Assembly: GCA_020633775.1 (NCBI GenBank)
Contig: JACKDA010000002.1
Location: forward strand, 62,001 to 126,000
Length of the DNA: 64,000 nucleotides
Source: Gemmatimonadales bacterium
GTDB taxonomy: Bacteria > Gemmatimonadota > Gemmatimonadetes > Gemmatimonadales > GWC2-71-9
Direction of reading: 5' to 3'
The notes below the pieces were generated by a model that saw only the letters and a program-made list of their open reading frames with translations, searched no databases and was not told the origin of the DNA. The position numbers and the translations under genes are program-made. This document shows positions 10,277 to 20,571 of this stretch, piece after piece (positions within the stretch are counted from its first letter, which is position 1; each line of letters begins with the position of its first letter).

Positions 10277-11471
10277 ATCCGCACCGCTCCCCCGCCAGCC
10301 GCCGCGCCGCATCACTCACCGCCGCGCGCACGTCGCGAATCAACGCCATCGAGCGCGGGGCGGGGTCGTAGCTCCGATTCGTGAGCAGCACGACGAACAG
10401 GTCGGCGACCGGATCGAACCAGATCAGCGTGCCGGTGAAGCCGGTGTGTCCATAGGTCGACCTGGTCGCGCAGCGGCCGTAGAGGGAGATCACCCCGTCC
10501 TCGAGCAACCGGGGGGTATCCCAGCCGAGCGCGCGGGTTCCCGAGCTCTCCGAGCGTTCGAGAAATCGCAGGGCGGTGTTCCGGCTGACCCAGGACGAGT
10601 CGGTGCCGCGCACGGTTCGCAACCAGGTCTGGGCGAACCGGGCGAGGTCCTCGCCGGTGGCGAAGACACCGGCGTGCCCGGCGACCCCGCCGAGCACGTC
10701 GGCGTTGGCGTCGTTGACGGTCCCCATGATGCTGGTCCCATCGGGGAGCAGCTGGGTCGGCACCGACCGCAGCTTGTCCGCGGCCGTCGGGCGCCAGGTC
10801 GCATTGAGCATGCCGGTCGGACGGAACACCGAGTCGACGGTGAACTGCTCGAAGCTCTCGCCGCTGGCGCGCTCGACGGCCATCGCCGCCAGCATCGCAT
10901 TGAGGTCGCTGTACAGCGGTGACTCGCCGGGTGCCCGGCGCAGGTCGATCCCGAAGAGCGTCTCGCGGGCATGCCTCGGGTCGGCCCCGTTCGCGGAGAG
11001 ACGTGCCCAGGCCGGCAACCCGCTGGTGTGATTCAGCAGCATCTCCACCGTGACGCTGTCCTTCCCGGTCCCGGTGAAGGGAGGCACCAACTGATGGACG
11101 GCGGCCTGGAGTTGCAGCCGACCCCGGTCGACGAGGACCGCGGTCGCGCTCGCCGTCGCGACGACCTTCGAGAGCGACGCGACATCCCAGAGCGACCAGG
11201 CCGGGTCGGGTCGCCGGCTGTCGGTGCCCCAGGCGTACGAGCCGTAGCCGCGCTCGAAGAGGACCGTGTCGCTGCGGCCGACCACGACGACGGCGCCGGG
11301 GAAGAGCCGGTCGCGAATGCCATCGGTGATGGCGGCGTCGATCTGGGTGGTGGGGCGCTGGGCGGCGAGGACCGCGGGGGCGAGCAGGAAGGGCAGGAGA
11401 CATCGTGCCGCGCGGCGAAGCGTGGCGCGCAGGGCGCTAGGGCGTGCGGATCGATCCGGGAGGCAGGACAT
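10275..11471 (-). CDS. Secreted serine hydrolase, beta-lactamase (class C/PBP) family
   Basis: Probable periplasmic or lipid-anchored penicillin-recognising hydrolase; substrate unknown. It has 398 residues with an N-terminal basic stretch and a signal peptide ending PAVLAAQ. Active-site motifs: SLSK (nucleophile SxxK) at about residue 99, the tyrosine motif YSDLN at about 185, and the HTGFTG equivalent of the KTG triad near residue 338. It overlaps the upstream matrixin-like gene by 35 bp, so the two are co-transcribed. The stop TAG is followed directly by GAGAAGC-type repeats. Confidence 0.88.
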   Translation of the reverse strand: MSCLPDRSARPSALRATLRRAARCLLPFLLAPAVLAAQRPTTQIDAAITDGIRDRLFPGAVVVVGRSDTVLFERGYGSYAWGTDSRRPDPAWSLWDVASLSKVVATASATAVLVDRGRLQLQAAVHQLVPPFTGTGKDSVTVEMLLNHTSGLPAWARLSANGADPRHARETLFGIDLRRAPGESPLYSDLNAMLAAMAVERASGESFEQFTVDSVFRPTGMLNATWRPTAADKLRSVPTQLLPDGTSIMGTVNDANADVLGGVAGHAGVFATGEDLARFAQTWLRTVRGTDSSWVSRNTALRFLERSESSGTRALGWDTPRLLEDGVISLYGRCATRSTYGHTGFTGTLIWFDPVADLFVVLLTNRSYDPAPRSMALIRDVRAAVSDAARRLAGERCG

Positions 11472-12243
11472 AGAGGAGTTGCAAGGTGGCCTGATCCCGC
11501 CGCGTGGGCGAGCCCACCGGCGAGGAGGAGTGCATCAGGTCGCGGCGACTGTCCGAGTGGGGCAGCCCGAGGGCGTGCCCGAACTCGTGGGCCGCGACGC
11601 GCTCGATGACATCGCGGGGCAGCAGCGCCCCGTCGTCCTGTTCGCGCAGCGCCACCTGGATCACCGCCTTGCGCGCCACGCCGTCACTGGTCCAATCGAG
11701 TCGGGTGACGCCGAACTCCCCATCCGCTGACACCGAGGGAACGAAGGTCACCTCCAGCTCGGCGGCGGTGGTGGTGTCGGCGACCTCCTGCAGGCGCACG
11801 CCGGCGCTGTTGCCACCCCAGCGCGCCAGCCCGGCGCGGACCGCTGCCAGTGCCTCGGGCCGCCACCCGGGGAGGGTGGTGTCGGGGATGATCCGGACCC
11901 GCAGTCGGCGGGCGAGGTCGTCCGGCCAGCGCACCACGATCGAATCGGTCCGGACCAGGAGCGAGTCGAGGTAGACCAGCTCGCCCTCGCGGGCGATCCG
12001 CCGCCGGGTGGCGAGGATCGCCTGCAGGGTGATGGTCGGGGTTTCCGTCGAGGTCTCCCGGATCCCGGGGAGCGGCGTGACCATCGGGCGCCTCGACGCC
12101 TCGGCGGGCGTCGGCGTCGGTGGGGTGTCCACCGCGATCGGGGGGGCCGCGTCCGCCGACAGGGTCGCCCCCCGGTCGCTCCGGGCGAGCAGGACCAGGG
12201 CCACCAGGACGGCGAGCACGATGGCGGGGAGGCGGGGGCTCAT
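11437..12243 (-). CDS. Matrixin-like secreted zinc metalloprotease
   Basis: A 268-residue protein with an N-terminal hydrophobic helix (LPAIVLAVLVALVLLA) acting as a signal or anchor, then a Pro/Thr-rich linker, and a C-terminal metalloprotease domain with the full zinc motif HEFGHALGLPHSDS (HExxHxxGxxH) followed by the methionine-turn candidate RRDLMHSS. The segment ARWGGNSAGVRLQEV is typical of matrixins before the active site. I prefer the ATG at 12243 because GATATT lies exactly 6 nt upstream; a GTG two codons earlier is possible. It overlaps the serine hydrolase gene. Confidence 0.85.
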   Translation of the reverse strand: MSPRLPAIVLAVLVALVLLARSDRGATLSADAAPPIAVDTPPTPTPAEASRRPMVTPLPGIRETSTETPTITLQAILATRRRIAREGELVYLDSLLVRTDSIVVRWPDDLARRLRVRIIPDTTLPGWRPEALAAVRAGLARWGGNSAGVRLQEVADTTTAAELEVTFVPSVSADGEFGVTRLDWTSDGVARKAVIQVALREQDDGALLPRDVIERVAAHEFGHALGLPHSDSRRDLMHSSSPVGSPTRRDQATLQLLYVLPPGSIRTP

Positions 12244-12249
12244 TCCCAC

Positions 12250-12316
12250 AATATCGACCGGAAGCCCCCCGAGTGGTGAGGGTCGGCTGGCGTGGAGGGG
12301 GGGTGATCCCTACCAT
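12250..12316. promoter_or_regulatory. Divergent leaderless promoters
   Basis: On the minus strand GATATT (12255-12250) lies 6 nt before the protease ATG. On the plus strand TACCAT (12311-12316) lies 6 nt before the GTG of the MMPL gene. Neither start has a Shine-Dalgarno sequence. No strong -35 is visible for either. Confidence 0.6.
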
Positions 12317-12322
12317 TGTGCC

Positions 12323-14632
12323 GTGTTCGCACCCCTCGCAAACGCCCTCGCCCGCTGGCGATGGCCGGTCATCGCCATCTGGGCCATCGTCGGGGTGTTC
12401 GCCGCCGTCCGCGCCGGGCGCACCATCGACCGGCTGCAGGTGAACGGCGGGGCGAACCAGATGACCGAGGCGCGGATCGCGGACTCGCTCCTCGCCGCCC
12501 GCTTCCCGCGGCCGCTGAGCGAGTTCTTCGCGGTGACCGTGGAGGGGCCCGGGCCGATGGACAGCGGCGTGGGCGGGGCACTCCTCGATTCGCTCCTCGC
12601 CGCGAGCGAGCGCCTCCCGTCGGGCCGTGGCACGGTGTCGTGGCGCTCGACCGCGGACACCACCTTCCTCTCCCACGACCGGCACGCGACGTTCTTCCTC
12701 GTCGCCCTTGACTCCAGCGGACCGGTCGCGGCCGCGGCGGTCCCGGTGCTGCGCCGGTCGCTCGACTCGGTGGTGCGGCGCTTCCCGGACCGCGATGCCT
12801 ACACCGTGCGGGTCACCGGCCGCACCGCGCTCGATCTCGACATCAAGACGGTCAGTGCCCAGGATGCGTCGCGATTCGAGCGCCGCCTGCTGCCGATCAC
12901 CCTCGCCATCCTCATCCTCGCCTTCGGGGCCCTCGTGGCCTCGGTGCTGCCGATCATCGTCGGCGTCCTGGCGATCGCGATCTCATTGGCGATCGTCGGC
13001 TACCTGGCGCAGGTGATGCCGATGTCGGTCTTCGTGCTCAACATGATCTCGATGATCGGCCTGGGCGTGGGGATCGACTACTCGCTGCTGGTGGTGACCC
13101 GGTTCCGCGAGGAGTTGAGCGAGGGACTCCGCCAGGTGGATGCGGCGCGCCGCACGGTGATGACGGCCGGCAAGGCGGTGGTGACCTCGGGCGCGACGGT
13201 GGTGGTCGGCTTCGCGGCGCTGCTGCTGACGCCGCTCACCGAGACCCGGAGCGTGGGCGTGGCCGGGCTGGTGGTGGTCGCGGTCGCGGTGCTGCTCGCG
13301 ACCACGCTCCTGCCCGCGCTCCTGGCGGTGCTCGGGCGGCAGATCGATCGCCCGCGCTGGCTCGCCACCCGCCTCGCCTGGTACCACCGGCCGCAGATCT
13401 GGGAGTCGTGGGCCCGCGGGTTGTCGCGTCACCCGTACCGCGCGACCGCGATCGGGATCGCGATCATCGGCCTGATCACCCTCCCCGTCCTGCGGCTCGA
13501 GATCGGCCTTCCGAGCCGGCACTGGTGGCCGGAGCGGACCGAGGCCGGGGCGGGGGTCACCACCCTGGAGCGGATCGGGCGCGCCGGCTACCTGCAGCCG
13601 GTGCGCGTCGTGCTGGAGTTCCCCGAGGGCACCCCGGCGACCGGCGCCACCGCACTGCGCGGACTGCGCAAGCTGAGTGACTCGCTCCGGGCCGACCCGC
13701 GCGTCGGCGACGTGCGCTCGCTCGTCGACCTCGAGCGCGAGATGGGGATCCTCGAGCTCTCGCTGTTCTACGCCGAACCCGACTCGGTCCGGGCGCGTTA
13801 TCCCGACTTCCTCGATGCCTACCTCAGCACCGATGGCCAATCGACCCTCGTCGACGTGATCCTCGCCGACACGACCTCGCTGACGACCTCGATGCACGTC
13901 GTCACCGACGTGCGGCGGCTCGTGGCCGACTCCGCCAATCGACAACTCCGCAACACCACCGCGTGGGTCGGCGGCTACGTGGCGGCGGCCCTCGATTTCC
14001 AGCACCTCCTCCTCGAGCGCTTCCCGCTGATCGTGCTGCTGATCCTCGGGGTGACGGGGGTGATGCTCGCCGTCGTCTTCCGCTCGGTGCTGGTGCCGCT
14101 CAAGGCGGTGGTGATGAACACGCTCTCGGTGGCGGCGACGTTCGGCCTGATCGTGCTGGTGTTCCAGGAGGGCGTGGGCAGCCGGGTGTTCGGGCTCGAC
14201 GGCCCGACCGCGGCGATCTACGTGCTGGTCCCGGTGCTGGTGTTCGCGGTGGTGTTCGGGCTCTCGATGGACTACGAGGTCTTCCTGCTCGCCCGCATCA
14301 AGGAGGCCTTCGACCGGACCGGGCAGAACACGCTCGCCACCAGGGAGGGGCTCTCCGCCACGGCGAGCGTCATCACCTCGGCGGCGCTGATCATGATCGC
14401 GGTGTTCGGGGCGTTCGCGTTCGCGCGGATCCTGATGATGCAGTTCATCGGCTTCGGCCTCGCCGTGGCGGTCCTGCTCGACGCCACGGTGATCCGGATG
14501 GTCCTGGTGCCGAGCCTGATGCAGATCGCCGGCGAGTGGAATTGGTGGCCCGGGCACCGGCCGCGTCGGCCGGTGCCCGGGCCACCATCGCGAGGCGCAG
14601 AGCGCCGAAGCGATCCCCCAACCGCCACCTGA
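12323..14632 (+). CDS. MMPL/RND-family transporter
   Basis: Inner-membrane transport protein of the MMPL class, probably for lipids or hydrophobic solutes. The 769 residues form the usual two-fold layout: TM1 at about 12-30, a large periplasmic loop to about 190, five or six TM helices at about 190-350 with the sterol-sensing-like segment MISMIGLGVGIDYSLLVVTRF (GxxxDY), then a second TM1, loop and TM bundle with the matching VVFGLSMDYEVFLLARI at about 650. The GTG start sits 6 nt after a TACCAT box. The last 25 or so residues (from WWPGHRP) are encoded by an 80-bp intergenic repeat that supplies the stop codon. Confidence 0.87.
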   Translation: MFAPLANALARWRWPVIAIWAIVGVFAAVRAGRTIDRLQVNGGANQMTEARIADSLLAARFPRPLSEFFAVTVEGPGPMDSGVGGALLDSLLAASERLPSGRGTVSWRSTADTTFLSHDRHATFFLVALDSSGPVAAAAVPVLRRSLDSVVRRFPDRDAYTVRVTGRTALDLDIKTVSAQDASRFERRLLPITLAILILAFGALVASVLPIIVGVLAIAISLAIVGYLAQVMPMSVFVLNMISMIGLGVGIDYSLLVVTRFREELSEGLRQVDAARRTVMTAGKAVVTSGATVVVGFAALLLTPLTETRSVGVAGLVVVAVAVLLATTLLPALLAVLGRQIDRPRWLATRLAWYHRPQIWESWARGLSRHPYRATAIGIAIIGLITLPVLRLEIGLPSRHWWPERTEAGAGVTTLERIGRAGYLQPVRVVLEFPEGTPATGATALRGLRKLSDSLRADPRVGDVRSLVDLEREMGILELSLFYAEPDSVRARYPDFLDAYLSTDGQSTLVDVILADTTSLTTSMHVVTDVRRLVADSANRQLRNTTAWVGGYVAAALDFQHLLLERFPLIVLLILGVTGVMLAVVFRSVLVPLKAVVMNTLSVAATFGLIVLVFQEGVGSRVFGLDGPTAAIYVLVPVLVFAVVFGLSMDYEVFLLARIKEAFDRTGQNTLATREGLSATASVITSAALIMIAVFGAFAFARILMMQFIGFGLAVAVLLDATVIRMVLVPSLMQIAGEWNWWPGHRPRRPVPGPPSRGAERRSDPPTAT

Positions 14633-14767
14633 GAATCCGGCCGCGTCGGCCGGTGACCGGGCCACCATCGCGAGGCGCGGAGCGCCGAAGCGATCCCCCG
14701 ACCGCCACCTGAGAAACCGGCCGCGTCGGCCGGTGACCGGGCCACCATCGCGAGGCGCGGAGCGCGA
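14544..14767. repeat. 80-bp tandem repeat with a 19-bp hairpin, between convergent genes
   Basis: Units begin at 14561, 14641 and 14721 (period exactly 80 bp, the last one partial). The first unit opens with a perfect 19-bp stem: 14544-14562 pairs with 14568-14586 around GCGTC. Each unit carries GGCCACCATCGCGAGGCGC and a GAAGCGATCCCCC segment, related to the palindromic element at 25832-25927. It encodes the C-terminal tail and stop of the MMPL protein and reaches to within 7 bp of the polA stop; probably a bidirectional terminator. Confidence 0.85.
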
Positions 14768-14773
14768 CGCGCC

Positions 14774-17569
14774 CTAGTGCTTGGCGTCGACCCAGTTGGG
14801 GCCGATACCCACTTCCACCACCAGCGGCACCGACAATTCGGCGGCGCCCTCCATGTGCTCGCGCACCAGCGCCGCCGCCTGCTCGGCCTCCTCCGCCGGT
14901 GCCTCCACGACCAGTTCGTCGTGCACCTGCAGCAGCAACCGGGCGCGCAGCCCGGCCGCCGGCAGTGCGGCGTGGATCGCGATCATCGCCCGCTTGATCA
15001 GGTCGGCCGCCGAACCCTGCAGCGGGGTGTTCTGCGCCGTCCGTTCCGCGAAGGCCCGCAGGTTGAAGTTCTTGTCGTGGATCTCGGGGATGTAGCGGCG
15101 CCGCCCGAAGAGCGTCTCGACGTACCCCTGCTCGCGCGCCGTCGCCACGCAGGCGTCGAGGAAGGCGCGCACGCCGGCGAAGCGCTCGAAGTAGTCGGTG
15201 ATGAACGCCTTCGCCTCGTCCTGCGTGATGCCGAGCTGGTTGGAGAGGGCGAACGGTCCCTGGCCGTAGATCGTGCCGAAGTTGATCGTCTTGGCCCGGG
15301 CGCGCATCTCGGGTGTCACGTCGGCGACATCGACGCCGAAGATGATCGCCGCCGTCTGCCGGTGGATGTCGCCACCGCTCCGGAACGCGGCGACGAACGC
15401 CGGGTCGCCGCTCAGGTGCGCCATGAGCCGCAACTCGATCTGCGAGTAGTCGGCGACCACGAACTGCCACCCCTCCGCCGGGACGAAGCCGCGCCGGATC
15501 GCCTCGCCCCGCTCGGAACGAATCGGGATGTTCTGCAGGTTCGGGTCGCTCGAGGAGAGCCGACCGGTCTGCGCGCCGACCTGGTTGAACGAGGTGTGGA
15601 TCCGCCCCGTGCCGGCGTTGACCCGCTGGGGCAGCACGTCGACGTAGGTGCTCTTGAGCTTCTGCAGCTCGCGGTACTGCAGGATCAGCGCGGGGAGCTC
15701 ATGCCCGTCGGCGGCGAGCGCCTCGAGCACCGCGGCGTCGGTGCTGGGCCCGGTCTTCGTCCGGCGGATGACCGGCAGCTGCATCTTCTCGAACAGCACC
15801 TCGGCGAGCTGCCTGGGCGAGTTCAGGTTGAGGCCGTCCACGCCGGCGACGCCATGGATCTGGGCCTCGAGGGCTCCGAGGTCGCGGTCGAGCGTCTCGG
15901 CGAGGCGCGCGAAGTGCTCCCGGTCGATCCGGATCCCCGTCCATTCCATGTCGACCAGGACCGGTACCAGCGGCAGCTCGACGTCGCGGAGCAGCGCCGC
16001 GAGCGAGGCGACCTCGAGGCCGGGGGCGAACTGCTCGCGCAACGCGAGCACCGTCGTGCTGTCGGCCCCGCAGTACGCCGCGGCCCGGTCGACCGGCACC
16101 TCCGCGAAGGGGATCTGGGACTTTCCCTTCCCCGTGAGGTCGGTGTACGAGGTCATCCGCAGCCCGAGCAGTTCGAGCGCCAGGGCGTCGATTCCGTGCG
16201 AGCGGCGCGACGGGTCGAGCACGAACGACGCCAGCATCGAGTCGTAGGCGAATCCGGCCACCTCGATCCCCGCCCGCCGGAGGACCTGGATGTCGTACTT
16301 GCCGTTGTGCGCGGCCTTGGGCACGGCCGCATCCTCGAGCAGCGCGCGCACGCCGGCGAGCGCCGGGTCCGCAATCGAGGGGAGGTTCCGGGGTGCCGCG
16401 GACTGCGCGTCGTCGCCGAAGAGGTCGCCCGCGGGTGCCCGGTGGCCGAACGGGAGGTACCAGACCCGGGTCGGCGAGGTCGCGAACGAGAGCCCGATCA
16501 ACTCGGCGTCGTGCGGGTCGAGCGAGGAGGTCTCGGTGTCGAACGCCACCAGGTCGGCATCCCGCAGCTCCGTCAGCATCGCCGCGAGGTCGGCCGGATC
16601 GTCGAGGATCTCGACCTCGACCCCCGGCGTGGCCGGTGTCGGATCGGGGGCGGCGGGATCGCTCGCCATCATCGCCTCGACCCGCGGCACCAGCGAGGCG
16701 AACTCGAGCTCGCCGAACAGGCGGGTCAGCTCGGGCCAGTCCGGCGGCTCCATCACGAACCGGTCGAGCGCCAACTCCGCCGGGACATCGGTGAGGATCG
16801 TCACCAGCCGCTTCGAAAGCCGCGCCGATTCGGCGTGCTCCTGCAGCGCCTCGCGCGGCCGCTTCTGCTTCAGCGTCGGGGCCGCCGCGATCAGCGCCTC
16901 GATGTCGGGATACTCGGCGAGCAGCTGCACCGCGCCCTTCTCGCCGATCCCCTTCACCCCGGGCACGTTGTCGGAGCTGTCGCCGACAAGGGCGAGGTAG
17001 TCGGTCACCTGCGACGGTGGGACGCCCAACCGCTCGGCCGCATTGTCCGGCCCGACCCAGGTCTCGTCGACACCCGCCGGGCCGCCGCGCCCCGGGTTGA
17101 GCAGGGCCACGCCGGGGCCGATCAACTGGTAGAAGTCCTTGTCGCCCGAGACGATCACGCTCTGCAGCCCGGCGGCGGCGCCCTTCAGCGCCAGCGTCCC
17201 GATCACGTCGTCGGCCTCGTACCCCTCGACGCGGACCAGCGGGATCCGGAACGCCGCCAGCAACTGCGCGATCCGCTCCACCGCGGTGTCGAAGTCCGCC
17301 TGCAACTCGGCGTCGAGCTTCTCACGGGTGGACTTGTACTCCGGGTACGCCTCGGTGCGGAAGGAATCGCCGGCGTCGTTGACCCAGACCAGGTAGTCCG
17401 GTCGATACTTGTCGAGCAGCCGGAGCAGGAAGTTGGTGACCCCCCACGCGGCGCTGGTGTTCTCGCCCTTGGCGGTGCGAAGCGGGCGGGAGATCAGGGC
17501 GAAGAACGCCCGGTAGATCAGGGCGTAGCCGTCGATCAGGAAGAGCTGCGGCGGGGTGTGGTTGGGCAT
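14774..17569 (-). CDS. polA: DNA polymerase I
   Basis: Repair and lagging-strand polymerase of 931 residues, full length. The 5'-3' exonuclease domain (about 1-300) has FLIDGYALIYRAFFA, GYEADDVIG and LVGDSSDNVPG. The 3'-5' exonuclease domain (about 320-510) keeps its acidic residues: FDTETSSLD, AHNGKYDIQVL and YCGADS, so proofreading is probably active. The polymerase domain has motif A VADYSQIELRLMAHLSGD, motif B RAKTINFGTIYGQG and motif C VHDELV. The ATG at 17569 lies 7 nt after a TAGCTT box (17582-17577), which suggests a leaderless message. GAGTCGT heptamers start directly upstream of that box. Confidence 0.97.
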   Translation of the reverse strand: MPNHTPPQLFLIDGYALIYRAFFALISRPLRTAKGENTSAAWGVTNFLLRLLDKYRPDYLVWVNDAGDSFRTEAYPEYKSTREKLDAELQADFDTAVERIAQLLAAFRIPLVRVEGYEADDVIGTLALKGAAAGLQSVIVSGDKDFYQLIGPGVALLNPGRGGPAGVDETWVGPDNAAERLGVPPSQVTDYLALVGDSSDNVPGVKGIGEKGAVQLLAEYPDIEALIAAAPTLKQKRPREALQEHAESARLSKRLVTILTDVPAELALDRFVMEPPDWPELTRLFGELEFASLVPRVEAMMASDPAAPDPTPATPGVEVEILDDPADLAAMLTELRDADLVAFDTETSSLDPHDAELIGLSFATSPTRVWYLPFGHRAPAGDLFGDDAQSAAPRNLPSIADPALAGVRALLEDAAVPKAAHNGKYDIQVLRRAGIEVAGFAYDSMLASFVLDPSRRSHGIDALALELLGLRMTSYTDLTGKGKSQIPFAEVPVDRAAAYCGADSTTVLALREQFAPGLEVASLAALLRDVELPLVPVLVDMEWTGIRIDREHFARLAETLDRDLGALEAQIHGVAGVDGLNLNSPRQLAEVLFEKMQLPVIRRTKTGPSTDAAVLEALAADGHELPALILQYRELQKLKSTYVDVLPQRVNAGTGRIHTSFNQVGAQTGRLSSSDPNLQNIPIRSERGEAIRRGFVPAEGWQFVVADYSQIELRLMAHLSGDPAFVAAFRSGGDIHRQTAAIIFGVDVADVTPEMRARAKTINFGTIYGQGPFALSNQLGITQDEAKAFITDYFERFAGVRAFLDACVATAREQGYVETLFGRRRYIPEIHDKNFNLRAFAERTAQNTPLQGSAADLIKRAMIAIHAALPAAGLRARLLLQVHDELVVEAPAEEAEQAAALVREHMEGAAELSVPLVVEVGIGPNWVDAKH

Positions 17570-17582
17570 GACGGAGAAGCTA

Positions 17583-17656
17583 GTCGTGAGTCGTGAGAGG
17601 TGAGGGGGTGCCGGGCGGGGCCCCCTCACGACTCAGGACTCACCCCTCACGACTCC
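17583..17656. repeat. GAGTCGT-family inverted heptamer element
   Basis: Left arm GTCGTGAGTCGTGAGAGGTGAGGG (from 17583) and right arm CCCTCACGACTCAGGACTCACC (from about 17623) face each other around a GC-rich loop. It lies between the GWxTD gene stop and the polA -10 box, so it may act both as the terminator of the upstream gene and as upstream sequence of the polA promoter. Confidence 0.8.
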
Positions 17657-19021
17657 TCATTGCACCGCCGGTCGCTGCACCCGGCTCTTGACCCGCTCGA
17701 ACTCGGCCCGAGAATCCGGCGTGAGCCGGTAGCGGCCGAACCCGGTGATGTCCTGGAACACCAGCGACAGCCGCAGGTCGAAGTAGCCCCAGCGGACGAA
17801 GCGTCCCTGCTGCGTGGGCGAGGAATCGAACTGCTCGTCGGGCGGCCCGAACGTCACGTACACCTCGCCACGGTCGGTGCGCCACCCGGGGATTCCCTCG
17901 TCGCGGAAGAGCTCGTTCGCCGCGCCGAGTCGCGCGAAGTAGGCGTCGAGCGCCTCGTTCTCCGGGGTCTGCCGGTTCGGGTCGGTGACGGCGTAGAAGT
18001 CGCGCCAGAGGGCGGGTCGCTGCGCCGGGTCGGCGTCGCGCATCTGGCCGACGCGATTGGCCTCGCCGAAGTAGCGCAGCAGCGAGAGCAGGTCATCGAA
18101 GTTGGTGATGATCCAGTTGCCGCTGAACGAGACCACGCCGGTCGTGTGGCCACGGTCACCGGAGGCGCCGAGGAGGAAGTCGAGGCGGCCGAGCGGTGCG
18201 GAGTCGGGGGCGATGCGCACCACCTGGCTCTCGATCTCGCGCGCCCCGGTGAAGCGAACCTCCGTCTTCAGCACCAGCGAGTCGAGCCCGTCGCGCACCT
18301 CGAGGGGGACCGTCGTCGGCCCGGTCATGCCGACACCCTCGACGTAGATCAACAGGGTGTCGCCCCCGAACGCGACGGCGCCGCGCGGGTTGAGCACCAG
18401 GTCCACCGAGTCCGAGCGGGTCCCGCGACCGGTCGCGCTGTAGGCGATGATCGGCGCGGTCACCGAGCCGGCCCCGAAGGTCGGCACGGCGAGGTTCGAG
18501 GTCACCACGCCGCTCCGGTTGCTGCCGAGGTCGGAGACCCGGACCGTGAGCTGGTAGTCGCCCGGCTCCACCACGAGCCCCTGCTGCAGGATGATGCTCT
18601 CATCGACCCGGAGCGCCTCCTGGAGGGTGGCGACCCGGATCGTGGCATCGCGACCCGCGGTGATCGGCGGCTTGCCCGAGGCCGTCAGCGTGTACTGGAC
18701 CCGGTAGCTCGCCTCGTAGATGTCGCCCTTGCGCTCGAAGGCGAACGAGCGGTTGGTCGCCGACAGGGCGACGACCACACGGGTCGCGGTCCCCGGCCCG
18801 GGCACGAAGGCGACGGTCCCGATGAACGGCACCTCGTTCGCCGAGACCAGCCGACCCAGCTCGCGATAGACACCGGCCGGGTTGAACAGCTGCATCAGCG
18901 ACTGCTCGGGTGTCGGGTTGCGGAGGTCGCCCTCGCGCTGCCAGGAGCCGCAGGCGGTGGCCAGGAGGAGGACGGCGAGGCCCGCCGGGAGATGGCGGCG
19001 CAGGGTCGAGATGGAGGGCAT
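17657..19021 (-). CDS. GWxTD-domain lipoprotein
   Basis: Exported lipoprotein of 454 residues; the lipobox is LLATAC with the acylated cysteine at about residue 24. The body is beta-rich and has no known enzyme motif. The C-terminal GWxTD domain is clear: RDFYAVTDPN, then IPGWRTDRGEVYVTFGPPDE, then an aromatic-rich tail. GWxTD domains are known mainly from Gemmatimonadota, Acidobacteriota and Bacteroidota, and their function is not established. The ATG follows a TAGATT box (19032-19027) by 5 nt. It is divergent from the kinase gene, only 79 bp away. Confidence 0.85.
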   Translation of the reverse strand: MPSISTLRRHLPAGLAVLLLATACGSWQREGDLRNPTPEQSLMQLFNPAGVYRELGRLVSANEVPFIGTVAFVPGPGTATRVVVALSATNRSFAFERKGDIYEASYRVQYTLTASGKPPITAGRDATIRVATLQEALRVDESIILQQGLVVEPGDYQLTVRVSDLGSNRSGVVTSNLAVPTFGAGSVTAPIIAYSATGRGTRSDSVDLVLNPRGAVAFGGDTLLIYVEGVGMTGPTTVPLEVRDGLDSLVLKTEVRFTGAREIESQVVRIAPDSAPLGRLDFLLGASGDRGHTTGVVSFSGNWIITNFDDLLSLLRYFGEANRVGQMRDADPAQRPALWRDFYAVTDPNRQTPENEALDAYFARLGAANELFRDEGIPGWRTDRGEVYVTFGPPDEQFDSSPTQQGRFVRWGYFDLRLSLVFQDITGFGRYRLTPDSRAEFERVKSRVQRPAVQ

Positions 19022-19100
19022 GCCGGAATCTACGCCGGATCGCGCGGATCGGGCGCGGCTTGCCGTCGGGCCGGGGCGGGCGGTACCTTTGCGAATTCCC

Positions 19101-19983
<883 letters not shown>

Positions 19984-19991
<8 letters not shown>

Positions 19992-20568
19992 GTCGGGACC
20001 TTCAGACCGCGACGCCCTCGTCGCCCTCCTGAAGGCCCGCTCGGTCCGGTTCGGCGAGTTCACCCTCGCCTCCGGCGCCCGCTCCTCCTACTACGTCGAC
20101 TGCCGCCCCTCCACCATGTCCGCCGCGGGGCAGCGCCTCATCGGCCGCATGGGTCTCGCGGCGATCCGTGCCGCCGGCTGGGCCCCCGGCAGCGTCGGCG
20201 GGCTGACGATGGGAGCGGACCCGGTGGCGTATGCAATTGCGGGGGCGAGCGGGGACGAGTCGCGGGTCGCGGGTCGCGGGGCGATTGACGCATTCTCGGT
20301 GCGGAAGCAGCCCAAGGACCACGGCACCGGCAAGCGGATCGAGGGCAACTTCGACCCCGCCATCCCGGTGGTGGTGATCGAGGACGTGATCACCTCCGGC
20401 GGCTCGGCCCTCGATGCCGTGGCCGCCGTGCGCGAGGCCGGCGGCACGGTCCTCGGCGTCTTCGCGGTGCTCGACCGCCAGGCCGGCGGCCGCGAGCGGA
20501 TCGAGGCGGCGGGGCTGCAGGTGGTGACGCTGGTGACGGCGGGGGAGTTGGGGGTGGGAGAGAAGTGA
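19984..20568 (+). CDS. pyrE: Orotate phosphoribosyltransferase
   Basis: Converts orotate and PRPP to OMP in pyrimidine synthesis; cytoplasmic. It has 194 residues. Landmarks are FTLASGARSSYYVDCRP, VGGLTMGADPVAYAIA, the catalytic loop DAFSVRKQPKDHGTG and the PRPP-binding motif VVVIEDVITSGGSAL. The GTG at 19984 overlaps the kinase stop. Three 7-bp units (GAGTCGC, GGGTCGC, GGGTCGC; 20257-20277) lie in the coding sequence just before the catalytic loop and encode part of DESRVAGRG; they look like an in-frame insertion related to the intergenic heptamers. Confidence 0.95.
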
Positions 20569-20571
20569 GGC

